Positions 26,218 through 35,145 are shown, counted from the first letter of the stretch. The stretch is 64,000 nucleotides of DNA from Singulisphaera sp. GP187 (GCF_900129635.1 NZ_FSRB01000001.1:5607501-5671500); one strand, 5' to 3'. The notes: a model not told the origin generated them from the letters alone. A program made the numbers and translations.

Positions 26218-27276
26218 ATGAATAGCTCCAAGGCTTATTCCGCCGCCACTGAGAAGTCACCGCTGGCCTCGACCACGATTCCGCGGCGCGACCCGGGCGA
26301 ACACGACGTGCAGATTGAGATTCTCTTCTGCGGCATCTGCCACTCCGACCTCCACTCGGTTCGCAACGAGTGGAGCGAGTTCATGCCCACGGTCTACCCG
26401 ATTGTGCCGGGCCACGAAATCGTCGGGCGGGTCACCAAGGTTGGCTCCGCGGTCACGAAATACAAGCCGGGCGACCGGGTCGGGGTCGGCTGCCTGGTCG
26501 ACTCGGACCGTACCTGCCCCAACTGCCAGGCCGGCCTTGAGAATTTCTGCCCGAACCTGACCCTGACCTTCAACTCCCCGGACAAGCACCTCGGGGGCGT
26601 CACCTACGGCGGCTACTCCGACAGTATCGTCGTCGATGAACGCTTCGTCCTCAGCGTTCCCTCCAATCTCGACCTCGCGGGAGCCGCCCCGCTCCTCTGT
26701 GCCGGGATTACGACCTACTCGCCCATGCGTCACTGGGGCGTCACCAAAGGCAAGAAAGTCGGTGTGGTCGGACTCGGCGGTCTCGGGCACATGGGCGTCA
26801 AGTTCGCCCGTGCACTCGGTGCCCACGTCGTCGTCTTCACCACGTCGCCCCACAAGACGGAAGATGCCCTTCGCCTCGGTGCCCACGAAGTCGTCGTCTC
26901 TCGCGATGCGAACGCGATGCAGAAGCATGCCGGCAGCTTCGACTTCATCCTCGACGCCGTCTCGGCCGAGCACGACGTCAACGCATACATCAACCTGCTC
27001 CGCCTCGACGGCAACCTGACCCTCGTCGGTGCCCCGGCGAAGCCGCTCGCGGTCTCCGCATTCAGCCTGATCATGGGGCGTCGCAACCTGTCCGGCTCGA
27101 ATATCGGCGGCCTCCCCGAGACCCAGGAGATGCTCAACTTCTGTGGAGAACACAACATCACCTCCGACGTCGAAGTCATCCCCATCCAGAAGGTCAATGA
27201 GGCTTACGAGCGGCTGCTGAAGTCTGACGTGAAGTATCGCTTCGCCATCGACCTGGCGTCTCTCAAGTCTGAATAA
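26218..27276 (+). CDS. Zinc-dependent NAD(P) alcohol dehydrogenase (cinnamyl-alcohol type)
   Basis: This 352-residue medium-chain dehydrogenase/reductase would interconvert an alcohol and aldehyde with NAD(P). Catalytic zinc ligands are visible: Cys38 in FCGICHSD and the GHE motif (His66, Glu67). The Rossmann motif GVVGLGGLGHMG lies at about 182-193. The structural-zinc loop reads VDSDRTCPNCQAGLENFC: Asp97 stands where family members usually have the first of four cysteines, leaving Cys100, Cys103 and Cys111. The family best resembled is the YahK/cinnamyl-alcohol group. A strong ribosome site precedes the ATG. It is divergent from the AraC regulator, its probable controller. A decayed aldo/keto reductase start follows directly. 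Confidence 0.92.
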   Translation: MNSSKAYSAATEKSPLASTTIPRRDPGEHDVQIEILFCGICHSDLHSVRNEWSEFMPTVYPIVPGHEIVGRVTKVGSAVTKYKPGDRVGVGCLVDSDRTCPNCQAGLENFCPNLTLTFNSPDKHLGGVTYGGYSDSIVVDERFVLSVPSNLDLAGAAPLLCAGITTYSPMRHWGVTKGKKVGVVGLGGLGHMGVKFARALGAHVVVFTTSPHKTEDALRLGAHEVVVSRDANAMQKHAGSFDFILDAVSAEHDVNAYINLLRLDGNLTLVGAPAKPLAVSAFSLIMGRRNLSGSNIGGLPETQEMLNFCGEHNITSDVEVIPIQKVNEAYERLLKSDVKYRFAIDLASLKSE

Positions 27277-27295
27277 AATTAGCGAGTGAGCATGT

Positions 27296-27358
27296 GTGAG
27301 TGGTAAGTTCGGGAGTAGCGGGCTGGAATTCTCGGCCATCGGGCTCGGCTGGATGGGA
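27296..27358 (+). pseudogene. Remnant of an aldo/keto reductase N terminus
   Basis: The 21 codons from GTG at 27296 read MSGKFGSSGLEFSAIGLGWM and one glycine. This matches the start of aldo/keto reductases (LG.SGLEVSAIGLGCMG). After residue 21 the similarity stops abruptly and the frame continues without family character to 27511. It looks like the stump of a deleted gene that once followed the alcohol dehydrogenase. A functional peptide is unlikely. Confidence 0.6.
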
Positions 27359-27621
27359 AGGAGGTTGCCGAGAGCGAGCTCAAGCCTCTCTGAGGCAGAA
27401 GCGCGGACCAATCGTCGGGCACACGCGGTCCAGCCGGTCGCCGCCGTCTCAACCGTTGATTTGGGAACTCATGCGGACGGGATTGGATCATTCGTCGGTG
27501 AGTCGCCATGATGGGCCAAGTTGACAAGATCGGGACGGCCGATCCGTGGCTTTGATGGCGGAGCCGTTGGTGTCGTTGCGGTGCCGATTGGCTGCCGTTT
27601 TTGGGTTTTGAGGATCGAGTC

Positions 27622-27781
27622 ATGGATGTTTTCGAGCGGTTGGGGATTGAGCCGATCATCAATGCTTCGGGGGCGGTGACGCGACTCGGCGGGGCGCCGA
27701 TGGCTCCGTTGGTTTTGGAGGCGTTCTGCGCGGCGGCCGGTGAATCGGTGCCGCTCGAACAGTTGCAGGGGGTGGCTTCGC
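27622..27781 (+). pseudogene. 5' part of a SelA-like PLP enzyme gene, split by IS66
   Basis: Codons 1-53 and the first base of codon 54 of the enzyme. The ATG has GAGGA eight bases upstream. The peptide shows the conserved opening ERLGIEPIINASGAVTRLGG of SelA/D-glucosaminate-6-phosphate ammonia-lyase-like enzymes. The frame then runs into the insertion sequence at 27782 and continues with unrelated residues. Joined to 30406-31451 it gives one 402-codon frame including the stop, so the break is due to the insertion alone. Confidence 0.9.
27774..27781. repeat. Left copy of the 8-bp target site duplication
   Basis: ggcttcgc directly precedes the left end of the IS66 element. The identical octamer directly follows the right end at 30398-30405. 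Eight bases is the normal duplication length of the IS66 family. Confidence 0.95.
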
Positions 27782-27856
27782 GTAAGCGCTCGAGATTCCC
27801 AGGGGGGAGGCCGCGATTGGCACTCCCGTCACTCCGCGCATCGGACCGCCCTTGGA

Positions 27857-29527
27857 TCACTTCCGCTTGCGACGATCCGCTCGTTTTGCGTCGCGACGCC
27901 GTGCCCGCTCACGTGATTCCTCCAGGCGATGCGTCAGCACGTGTCCCGGATGGTTCCGAGCCCACCGATCGGGCAAGAGGTCCTCGACTCGTTCCGGGGC
28001 CACGCTCAGCGTCATCAGCACGTCCTTGACGTAGGCCCACGGCTCCAGACGATGACGCTTCGCCCCTGCCACTATCGTGCTCAACACCGCCGCTCGCGGT
28101 CCCGCATCCACATTCCCCAGGAACAACCAATTCTTCCGGCCGATGGCTTGGTCGCGGAGGCGACGCTCCGCCACGTTGTTGTCGATCGTCAGCCGGCCGT
28201 CCTCGGTGTAGCGGCACAACGCCTTCCACTGATTCCGCGCATAGGTCAGAGCCTGGCCCAACGCCGATTTCGGCAGCGACTGGTCCGCAAGCCGATCGAG
28301 GTCCCCTCGAAGCCGTTCCAGGATCGGCACCGCTTCTTGCGCACGCAGGGCCTGTCTCGCCTCAACGGACAACCCTCGGGCGCGATCCTCCACGTCGTAT
28401 AACCGGCGGATCGCTTCCAGGATCAAACCCGCGTTCCCCGGCGACGACGACCGCGCATCGTAGAACTTGCGGCGGGCGTGCGCCCAGCAAGCGACTTCAA
28501 GGATCGCCGAAGGCGACCCGAGATAGAGTCCGTCATATCCGGCATATGCGTCAGCCTGAAGATAACCCGCGAAGCCGGCGAGGAACGTCGCCGGCCCGTC
28601 GCGTTTGCGACTCGCCGTATGGTCGTACACGTCGTAGGAATGATCCTCGTCCCCATGATAGAGCCAGAACCGTGTCGTCAGGCTCCCGGGAGCCTCGCCG
28701 CCCAGCGCCTTGACGGGGGTGTCATCGGTCCAGATCACCGGAGATTGGAGCACGAGCTGCTTCTGGAGGTCGTAGAGCGGCCCCATCAACTCGGCGGCCT
28801 TGCGGACCCAATCGCACAGCGTCGCACGCGGCAGGTGCAAACCGTAGCGAACCGAGATGTCCTCGAAGCGGTACAGGGTCAAGTGATCGATAAACTTGGA
28901 AATCAGCAATTGCGAAAGCAGACCCGCTCCCGCGATGCACCCCGGGAGCGGCCGCTCCGGTCCGTCGGGGCTTTTCACACCGTCGTGGCAGTGCGAGCAC
29001 GCGTACTTGGGAAGGACGTGGACCCGGACCTCCAGGCGAGCCGGGATGAATTCGAGCTCACGCCGCTCATCCTCGCCGATGCGTGCCTTGGACCGGCCGC
29101 AGCATGAGCAAGTCTTGTCCGCCTCGGGCACGTCATGTTCGATGCGGACCTGGGGCAGGCGGCTGAAATCCAGCGTCCGCGATGGCCGGGACTTCCTCGG
29201 AGCGGCCGGCGTCGGGGCCTCCGGTTCGGCCTCGGGAGTCACCTCGAGGTCCTCGCCGAACGCGAAGAGATGACCTTGTCCGGGATCGTCGCATCGTTCG
29301 CTACGTCGCCCGTAGACATAGCGGCGGTACCGCTCCAACTCCTGGCGCAGGCGGTCGTTCTCTTGCGCCAACTCCTCATTGGCCCTGGTGGCTTGATCGA
29401 GTGCGGCGAGCAGGTCCTGGATCCGTTGCTGCATCGCATCGACGGGAGGGGCCGCGTCGCCAGAGACTGGCGGCGACGCGGGCGATTCGGGGCCGGATTG
29501 GGCATTTCGACCGAGAGGAATAGTCAT
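27857..29527 (-). CDS. tnpC: IS66 transposase TnpC (DDE)
   Basis: This 556-residue transposase contains an N-terminal coiled coil (LAALDQATRANEELAQENDR) and the IS66 marker YGRRSER at about 72. A zinc-finger-like region CSCCGRS...CSHCHDG follows at about 135-185. The DDE catalytic core carries VIWTDDTPVKAL, then YLQADAYAGYDGLY, and the final block IDNNVAERRLRDQAIGRKNWLF with the catalytic Glu. A basic C terminus (RARRRDAKRADRRKRK) ends it. The ATG at 29527 is chosen because the family begins there; an 88-codon extension overlaps tnpB in another frame. No frameshift or stop interrupts it, so it is probably active. Confidence 0.96.
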   Translation of the reverse strand: MTIPLGRNAQSGPESPASPPVSGDAAPPVDAMQQRIQDLLAALDQATRANEELAQENDRLRQELERYRRYVYGRRSERCDDPGQGHLFAFGEDLEVTPEAEPEAPTPAAPRKSRPSRTLDFSRLPQVRIEHDVPEADKTCSCCGRSKARIGEDERRELEFIPARLEVRVHVLPKYACSHCHDGVKSPDGPERPLPGCIAGAGLLSQLLISKFIDHLTLYRFEDISVRYGLHLPRATLCDWVRKAAELMGPLYDLQKQLVLQSPVIWTDDTPVKALGGEAPGSLTTRFWLYHGDEDHSYDVYDHTASRKRDGPATFLAGFAGYLQADAYAGYDGLYLGSPSAILEVACWAHARRKFYDARSSSPGNAGLILEAIRRLYDVEDRARGLSVEARQALRAQEAVPILERLRGDLDRLADQSLPKSALGQALTYARNQWKALCRYTEDGRLTIDNNVAERRLRDQAIGRKNWLFLGNVDAGPRAAVLSTIVAGAKRHRLEPWAYVKDVLMTLSVAPERVEDLLPDRWARNHPGHVLTHRLEESRERARRRDAKRADRRKRK

Positions 29528-29558
29528 CACTTGAATTATCGCATGCTCACCTCTGATT

Positions 29559-29945
29559 TCAAGTGGTTTTCCCGGGATTCTCCCTGTTTTTCTCAGGCCT
29601 CCGGTATCGTTTTCGTTGCTGGGCGTTCCCCAGGTCGATGCCGCCCAGGAGCATGGCGAGTTGGGCGGACCGGAGTTCGATCGGGGCGTCGGAGGAGGGC
29701 CGGAGGGGGACCTGGAACGAGCCGGCTTCGAGGCGATAGTACCAGATCGCCAGGCCATCGACATTCCAGTAGAGGATCTTGATGCGATCACGTCGGCGAT
29801 TCAGGAAGAGGAAGAGATGGCCGGAGAGGAGCTCCTCCTGAGGGAAGGCTTGGCTGACGATTCCCGAGAGCCCGTCAAAGCTTTTTCTGAGGTCGACGGA
29901 GTCGGCGTGAAGGAGGATCCGCACGGTGTGTGGGACGCTCAACAT
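29559..29945 (-). CDS. tnpB: IS66 accessory protein TnpB (Orf2)
   Basis: This 128-residue protein shows the TnpB signature: DLRKSFDGLSGIV at about 18-30, SGHLFLFLNRRRDRIKILYW at about 41-60, then GLAIWYYRLEAGSF. The length is near the usual 115-120 plus a basic tail. TnpB is needed with TnpA and TnpC for IS66 transposition. Its ATG overlaps the end of tnpA by seven bases, as is usual in the family, and suggests translational coupling. Confidence 0.96.
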   Translation of the reverse strand: MLSVPHTVRILLHADSVDLRKSFDGLSGIVSQAFPQEELLSGHLFLFLNRRRDRIKILYWNVDGLAIWYYRLEAGSFQVPLRPSSDAPIELRSAQLAMLLGGIDLGNAQQRKRYRRPEKNRENPGKTT

Positions 29946-30316
29946 GAGGTGTCCTCCATCCTCGCCGCGACGCGGGCGACGGTCTCGACGACCCGGCAGA
30001 CGAGTTCGTCGCCCGCGGCGATGGGCAGGAGGATTCGTCCGCCGTCGGGGAGTCGGATGGTGAGGAATTCAGCGGAATCGCCGGATCGCGACTCGGGGGC
30101 GGCGGCGAGGATGACCGGCACGAATGCCGGTTCGCGAGCCGGAGAGGGGACAGGGCCAGGCGAATCCGAGGCGAGGCGTCGCTTCCAAGCGTGGAAAGAC
30201 GCGGTCGAGATCCCTTGGCCGTGGCAGAACTGGCCGATGGTGAGACCGCTGTCGGACTGCTGTTGCAGTCGCCGACGCCAGAGGACTGGGAGGGCAGGAT
30301 TGGCGGCACGTGGCAT
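29939..30316 (-). CDS. tnpA: IS66 accessory protein TnpA (Orf1)
   Basis: This 125-residue protein has an N-terminal helix-turn-helix of the transposase-8 type: WRRRLQQQSDSGLTIGQFCH followed by ISTASFHAWKRRL. The C-terminal part contains LTIRLPDGGRILLP, the conserved beta region of IS66 Orf1. The ATG at 30316 has GGAG seven bases upstream; a frame extension of eight codons is less likely. It is the first gene of the element, close to the right inverted repeat that should carry its promoter. Confidence 0.94.
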   Translation of the reverse strand: MPRAANPALPVLWRRRLQQQSDSGLTIGQFCHGQGISTASFHAWKRRLASDSPGPVPSPAREPAFVPVILAAAPESRSGDSAEFLTIRLPDGGRILLPIAAGDELVCRVVETVARVAARMEDTSC

Positions 30317-30397
30317 CTTCTGACTCCGGAGGACGAACAAAATGGTCCGTCTTCCAGGCTATCAGGCGGCACAAGACTGGCTATTTCGAGCGCTTAC

Positions 30398-31451
30398 GGC
30401 TTCGCGGCGGATTGCCGAGGCGACGGGGGCGGAGGCCGGGTTGGTCACGGCGGGGGCGGCGGCGGGGTTGACGCTGGGGGCGGCCGCGATCTTGACGGGG
30501 TATGACCTGGGGCGGATGGAGCGGTTGCCGAACTGCGACGGGTTTCCCCATGAATTGATCATGGCTCGCGAGCAGCGCAATGGGTATGACCACGCCGTGC
30601 GCGCGGCAGGGGCCCGCCTGGTGGAGGTTGGCTTTCACGAGCCGATCGCCGGCGCGGGCGTGCGGCGGGTGGAGGCCTGGGAATACGCCAGCGCCATCGG
30701 GCCGCTGACGGCCGGCATCGTCTACGTTTATGGGCCGCACTCGCGACCGGCGCTCGCCGAAGTGGTCGCCGTGGCGCGCGAGCATGGTCTCAGCGTTCTG
30801 GTCGACGCGGCGGGGGAATTGCCTCCGCGTGCCAACCTGCGTGAGATCGTCGCGACCGGGGCCGACCTCGTGGCGTTCAGCGGTGGCAAGGCGATTCGCG
30901 GTCCGCAAGCCACGGGCCTCCTCTGCGGCCGGCGCGAGCTCGTCGGGGCGGCGGCCTTGCAGATGCTCGATATGGACGATCATTTCGACCTCTGGGAGCC
31001 GCCGGACAACCTGTTCGATCGGACGCGGTTGGCGGGCTTGCCCCGGCATGGCATCGGCCGTGGCATGAAGGTTTCCAAGGAGCAGATCGTTGCCCTGCTG
31101 ACCGCCTTGCGCCTCTTCAACGAAGGTGCGTACGACCGGGAGCTGGCGGTCTTCCGCAGCTATCTCGAGCGGGTGGCGGCGGCTCTGGAATGGGAAGGGA
31201 CACCGGCGCGGGGCCGATTGGTGGTACCGGCCGATGGAGAAAGCCTGCCGGTGCTGGAAATCGGTCTCGATGAGGCGGGCTTGGGACGCTCCGCGCTCGA
31301 CGTTTGCCGTCGGCTACGGCACGGATCACCACCGGTTTATGTGGGCCACGGACGGCTCGATGAGGGGAAATTGGTCATCAACCCCTTGCATCTCAACGAG
31401 GCGCGGACGACGGTCCTGATTCGCCGCCTGGTCGAAGAGCTGTGTCCCTGA
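30398..31451 (+). pseudogene. 3' part of the SelA-like PLP enzyme gene after IS66
   Basis: It starts with the second copy of the target duplication and continues the enzyme frame to the stop at 31451. The reconstructed product is 401 residues. It reads through the junction as GVASRRIAEATGAEAGLVTA, the expected family sequence. The PLP lysine is in AFSGGKAIRGPQ (Lys215 of the rebuilt protein) and the PLP-binding Asp in SVLVDAAGELPPR. Such enzymes act on amino sugars or amino acids (DgaE/SelA-like fold type I), not on selenocysteyl-tRNA, as they lack the long N-terminal domain. An in-frame start inside the element at 30342 could give a truncated product lacking the first 53 native residues, probably inactive. 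Confidence 0.9.
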
Positions 31452-31642
31452 AACAAGGGTCGATCCGGGATTGGCGAGGGCGGCATGAGGGTTGCACAGG
31501 TTTCCTTGTTTTTGGGACGAGCGCGTTGAAGTTCGCTCGAAGCGGGATCCCCGGTGGCGCGATCGACTGAACCTGAGGGCGCAGGTCGATCCTGCGTTCC
31601 AGCTTCAGCGACTCGAATGGACCTCATGCAGGGGCAGACTCC

Positions 31643-33544
31643 ATGGCCAACGCACGCAAGTCATCCGCCTTGAACGACCCGTTCAAGCTGACGATTCTCA
31701 TCTTCGCGATCATCGCGTTCATGTATTTCACCGCGGAGGTGCTCAAGCCTTTGGCCCTGTCGATTCTCCTGAGTTTCGCCCTGGCTCCGCCGGTGCGCCG
31801 GCTGGTGCGGCTCGGGATGCCCCGCGCGGCCGCGGTGGTCCTGACGGTCGTCTTGGCGTTGGGCCTGCTCGGTGGGCTGGGTTACGTCGTGGGAGACCAG
31901 TTGACCACGCTCGCCAATCAGTTGCCCGACTACCAAGAGAACATCGAGAAGAAGCTGAATAGCGTGCTGAAGCCCGGGCAGGAGTCGGCGGCCGAGAAGC
32001 TCACGACGATGTCCGACCGAGTCATGGCCAAACTCGATAAGCCGTCTGCCGCCCGAGGCGAAGACTCATATGTGAATGAAAATGCGAATAAGATTCCGCG
32101 TGTGATTGTGGTCGCCGAACCATCGTTTCAGGAGCGGCTCCGGTCGACCACCGGCCCTTACCTGGAATTCCTCGGGGTCGGCAGCTTCGTGTTGATCTTG
32201 GTGCTGTTCATCCTGATGGGACACGAGGATCTCAGCGACCGGATCGTGAGTCTGTTTGGCGACCGCCAGGTGAGTTTGACGACCCGGACGACGGAGGAGA
32301 TCGGCCAGCGAATCAGCCGTTATTTGGCCACCTTCGCGCTGATGAATTCGGCGTTTGGGCTGGTGATCGGCGTGGGCCTGGCCTTGATCGGCGTCCCGTA
32401 TGCGGTGCTCTGGGGCTGCCTGGCGGCGGTCACGCGGTTCATCCCTTACGTGGGGCCGGCCGTGGCGTTTCTTCTCCCCCTGGTCTTCTCGTTCGCCTAC
32501 TTCCCGGGCTGGTTCGAGCCGATCCTGGTCGTCGCGCTCTTCGCGGTGCTCGAGACGGTGCTGAACAGCTTTCTGGAGCCGATCATCTACGGCAAGACGA
32601 CCGGGGTCTCCGCGCTCGGCCTGCTGGTGGCCGCGATGTTCTGGACCTGGCTCTGGGGAACGCTCGGGCTCTTGCTCTCCACGCCTTTAACCGTCTGCCT
32701 GGCGGTGGTCGGCAAGTACGTGCCCGGCCTTCGCTTCTTCGCCCTCATGCTGGGCGAGGAGGCGGAGCTCGACCCGCACGTCCGGTTCTACCAGCGGCTC
32801 GTCTCCCTCGACCGCGAAGGGGCCGTTGAGCTGGTCGAAGAGGCGCAGCGGAAGTGGCCACGCGCTGAGGTCTTCGATCGGGTCCTGGTCCCGACCCTGA
32901 CGCTGGCCGAGCGCGACGCCGCCCGGGCCGATCTCGAGGAGCGCGAGCAGGCGTTCATCTGGCAAGTCATCGGCGAGATCGTCGATAACCTCGAAGGGGT
33001 GTCGGAGCTGACGTTGCAGTCGCCCGCCTCGGTCCCTGGCGAGTCTTCGAGCACCGCCGCGAAGCAGGAGGCCCCTGCCCCCTTGGCGGTCGAGCTCCTG
33101 GGCGTGGCGGTGGTTGATCACTCGGATCTGCTGGTTTTGAAGATGCTCGGGCAGTTGCTCGCTCCGTCGGGGTGTCATCTCGAGATCGTTGCGGACGCGG
33201 GATCGCCCCTGCAAGTCGTCGAGCAAGTGACCGAGCGGAACCCGGAACTCGTCGTCTTGTCGCACGTGCCGCCCGAAGGGCTGGCGCAGTCGCGGTACCT
33301 GGTCAGCCGGCTCCGCGCGCAGTCCTCCGTCTTGCCGATCGTGGTCGGTCGCTGGGGCGAGACCGGGGGTGCCGCGGCCGCGGCCGAGCGTCTGACGAAC
33401 GTCGGCGCCACCCACGTTGTCTTCACGCTGGCCGACGCCCGCGACCGGATCCTGGCCAAGGTCTTTCCCGCCGCCGAGGAGAACCTGACCTCGGCCGGTG
33501 GGACTCCCGCCAAGTCGGCCGTGGCCGTCTCGACGTCGGCCTGA
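31643..33544 (+). CDS. AI-2E family transporter with large cytosolic C-terminal domain
   Basis: This 633-residue protein begins with the AI-2E (PerM/UPF0118) transporter fold at about 1-370. It has helices at about 15-35, 40-58, 66-86 and 170-195, then a cluster at about 230-360 containing the conserved stretch AAVTRFIPYVGPAVAFLLPL. The remaining 260 residues are not part of the family core. They contain a charged helical region and a Rossmann-like alpha/beta domain (about 490-620: LGVAVVDHSDLLVLKMLGQL, then PELVVLSHVPPEG and LPIVVGRWGE). That domain resembles a receiver or B12-binding fold but lacks a clear phospho-acceptor or DxHxxG motif. Substrate unknown. Monocistronic. Confidence 0.86.
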   Translation: MANARKSSALNDPFKLTILIFAIIAFMYFTAEVLKPLALSILLSFALAPPVRRLVRLGMPRAAAVVLTVVLALGLLGGLGYVVGDQLTTLANQLPDYQENIEKKLNSVLKPGQESAAEKLTTMSDRVMAKLDKPSAARGEDSYVNENANKIPRVIVVAEPSFQERLRSTTGPYLEFLGVGSFVLILVLFILMGHEDLSDRIVSLFGDRQVSLTTRTTEEIGQRISRYLATFALMNSAFGLVIGVGLALIGVPYAVLWGCLAAVTRFIPYVGPAVAFLLPLVFSFAYFPGWFEPILVVALFAVLETVLNSFLEPIIYGKTTGVSALGLLVAAMFWTWLWGTLGLLLSTPLTVCLAVVGKYVPGLRFFALMLGEEAELDPHVRFYQRLVSLDREGAVELVEEAQRKWPRAEVFDRVLVPTLTLAERDAARADLEEREQAFIWQVIGEIVDNLEGVSELTLQSPASVPGESSSTAAKQEAPAPLAVELLGVAVVDHSDLLVLKMLGQLLAPSGCHLEIVADAGSPLQVVEQVTERNPELVVLSHVPPEGLAQSRYLVSRLRAQSSVLPIVVGRWGETGGAAAAAERLTNVGATHVVFTLADARDRILAKVFPAAEENLTSAGGTPAKSAVAVSTSA

Positions 33545-33565
33545 GCGGGCTTCTGGGGAAACCTA

Positions 33566-34912
33566 TCAAGTGGTCGTTTTGGGGCCGGCGGTCAGCGCTC
33601 GCAGAGCGCTTTCGGTGGCCTCGAGCGTTTGATCGATATCCGCCTCGCTGTGTGCGAAGCTGATGCTTCCTTGCTTGACGATGACCGGGAAGTGGTAGAT
33701 CCCCCGTTCGATCAAGGCGCGGCGGTAGCGGGTATCGAACGCGGCGTCGTGGTGCTCGAGCACGTCCCACCAATCCGACGGCTCCACGGTCGAGAAGTAG
33801 ACGCAACTGGCGCTGCCGACGCGGCTGATCACCGTCGGCACGCCAAACCGGTCGAACAAGGCACGTTGCCCGGCCTCGAGCCGTTGGGCCAGCGCCTCGA
33901 GCTTGTCGTAGACCCGGTGCGCGGGATCCATCAGCTTCTTCAGGCAGGCGATCGCGGCGGCGACCGGCACGGGGTGGCAGTTGTAGGTGCCGGCGATCAA
34001 GACCCGCTTGGTGGGGTCGGGACTCATCGCCAGGTCGAGCAGCTCCGCCTTACCCGCCAACGCGGCCAGCGGGAAGCCGTTGGCGACCGCCTTGCCGTAG
34101 GTGGAGAGGTCGGCCGATACTCCGGCCACCGCTTGGTAGCCGCCGAGGCTGGAGCGGAACCCGGTTTTCACCTCGTCGAAGATCAAGACGAAGCCGTAAC
34201 GATCGGCCAGGTCGCGGAGCCCTTGCAGGTAGCCCGGCTTCGGCTTGACCACGCCGATGTTCTGGAGCACCGGTTCGGTGATCAAGGCCGCGATCTCACC
34301 ACGCTTGGCGATCTGCTCCACGGCCGCCAGGTCGTTGAACGGCACCGCGTGGGTCAGCGCTTGCTCGACGGGGGGGATCCCGGCCGAAATCGGCACGCTC
34401 GGATATTCGTCGCCGTGAATGGCGACGCCGCCGAGCTGTTCACGCGTGCTCATCAAGTTCGTGGCCACGGCGTTGTGGTGGCCGTTATAACCCCCTTGCA
34501 TCTTGATCAAGTGCGATCGACCGGTCCACGCGCGGGCCACGCGGATCGCTTGCGAGGTCGCTTCCGAGCCGGTGTTGAAGAACTGGACCTTCTCGGCATG
34601 GGGAACCGCCTTGAGGAAGAGCCGGGCGAGCACCCCTTCTTCCAGGGTGGGACCGGACCCGTAGTTCGACAGGCCGCTCTGCATCGCGTCGATCACCGCG
34701 GCGGTCTGGTCCTCGTCGCCGTGGCCGAGAATGTACGGGGCGAAACCGGCATGGTAGTCGATATATTCATGACCGTCGATGTCCCAGAGCCGCGATCCCT
34801 TGGCGCGGACGAACGCGATCACGGGATCGGCCTTGCGATTGAGCGAAGCGAGTCCGCCGGGGATGAGTCGGGCGTTGTCAGCCAGAAGTTGCTCGGATTG
34901 AGGCCAATTCAT
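33566..34912 (-). CDS. Class III PLP aminotransferase / GSA-aminomutase-like
   Basis: This 448-residue fold-type I PLP enzyme of the class III group contains the PLP-phosphate loop FFNTGSEATSQAIRVARA at about 111-128. The PLP-ring aspartate is Asp246 in LIFDEVKTGFR, and the Schiff-base lysine is Lys274 in STYGKAVANGFPLAAL. The overall pattern (GYNGHHNA, EPVLQN) is closest to glutamate-1-semialdehyde-aminomutase-like aminotransferases. Whether it is the haem-pathway enzyme is uncertain: the motifs fit the broader subgroup that acts on other amino ketones, and no tetrapyrrole gene lies nearby. It is convergent with the transporter gene, with a 21-base gap. Confidence 0.88.
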   Translation of the reverse strand: MNWPQSEQLLADNARLIPGGLASLNRKADPVIAFVRAKGSRLWDIDGHEYIDYHAGFAPYILGHGDEDQTAAVIDAMQSGLSNYGSGPTLEEGVLARLFLKAVPHAEKVQFFNTGSEATSQAIRVARAWTGRSHLIKMQGGYNGHHNAVATNLMSTREQLGGVAIHGDEYPSVPISAGIPPVEQALTHAVPFNDLAAVEQIAKRGEIAALITEPVLQNIGVVKPKPGYLQGLRDLADRYGFVLIFDEVKTGFRSSLGGYQAVAGVSADLSTYGKAVANGFPLAALAGKAELLDLAMSPDPTKRVLIAGTYNCHPVPVAAAIACLKKLMDPAHRVYDKLEALAQRLEAGQRALFDRFGVPTVISRVGSASCVYFSTVEPSDWWDVLEHHDAAFDTRYRRALIERGIYHFPVIVKQGSISFAHSEADIDQTLEATESALRALTAGPKTTT

Positions 34913-35145
34913 TTCTGCGGAGTCCCAAGGTCACAGGGGCATCGGGTCGAGCGGAGTCTGTCCCATCTTACCGACCTGGCGCGGCGTTGGAAGCCGCCTT
35001 GGCAGACGATCGGGGCTTACGTTCTCCGCTATACGGCAAAATGGGCGGCCCTGGCGCGTCAGGGTTGAACCGGTTGTCCGTACCAATATAGGATCATTGG
35101 GCTGTGCCTGAGGAGCGGGCCACCCCTTGTCCAAGGAGATCAAGC

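Larger units (their letters stand above)
27782..30397 (-). mobile_element. Complete IS66-family insertion sequence, 2616 bp
   Basis: The left end reads gtaagcgctcgagattccca. The right end, read inward, is gtaagcgctcgaaatagcca. The first 12 bases are identical and 18 of 22 match, with the GTAAGCG tip typical of IS66. Perfect 8-bp duplications (ggcttcgc) flank it. Inside are tnpA, tnpB and tnpC in the order expected, all on the minus strand, and all apparently intact. It is inserted opposite to the direction of the interrupted PLP-enzyme gene. No cargo gene is present. Intact ends, intact genes and a perfect duplication point to recent insertion. Confidence 0.97.

Noticed and set aside
27601..28029. 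A separate 142-residue gene starting at 27601
   Set aside because: Its first part is the 5' piece of the split PLP enzyme and the rest is antisense to tnpC inside the IS66 element.
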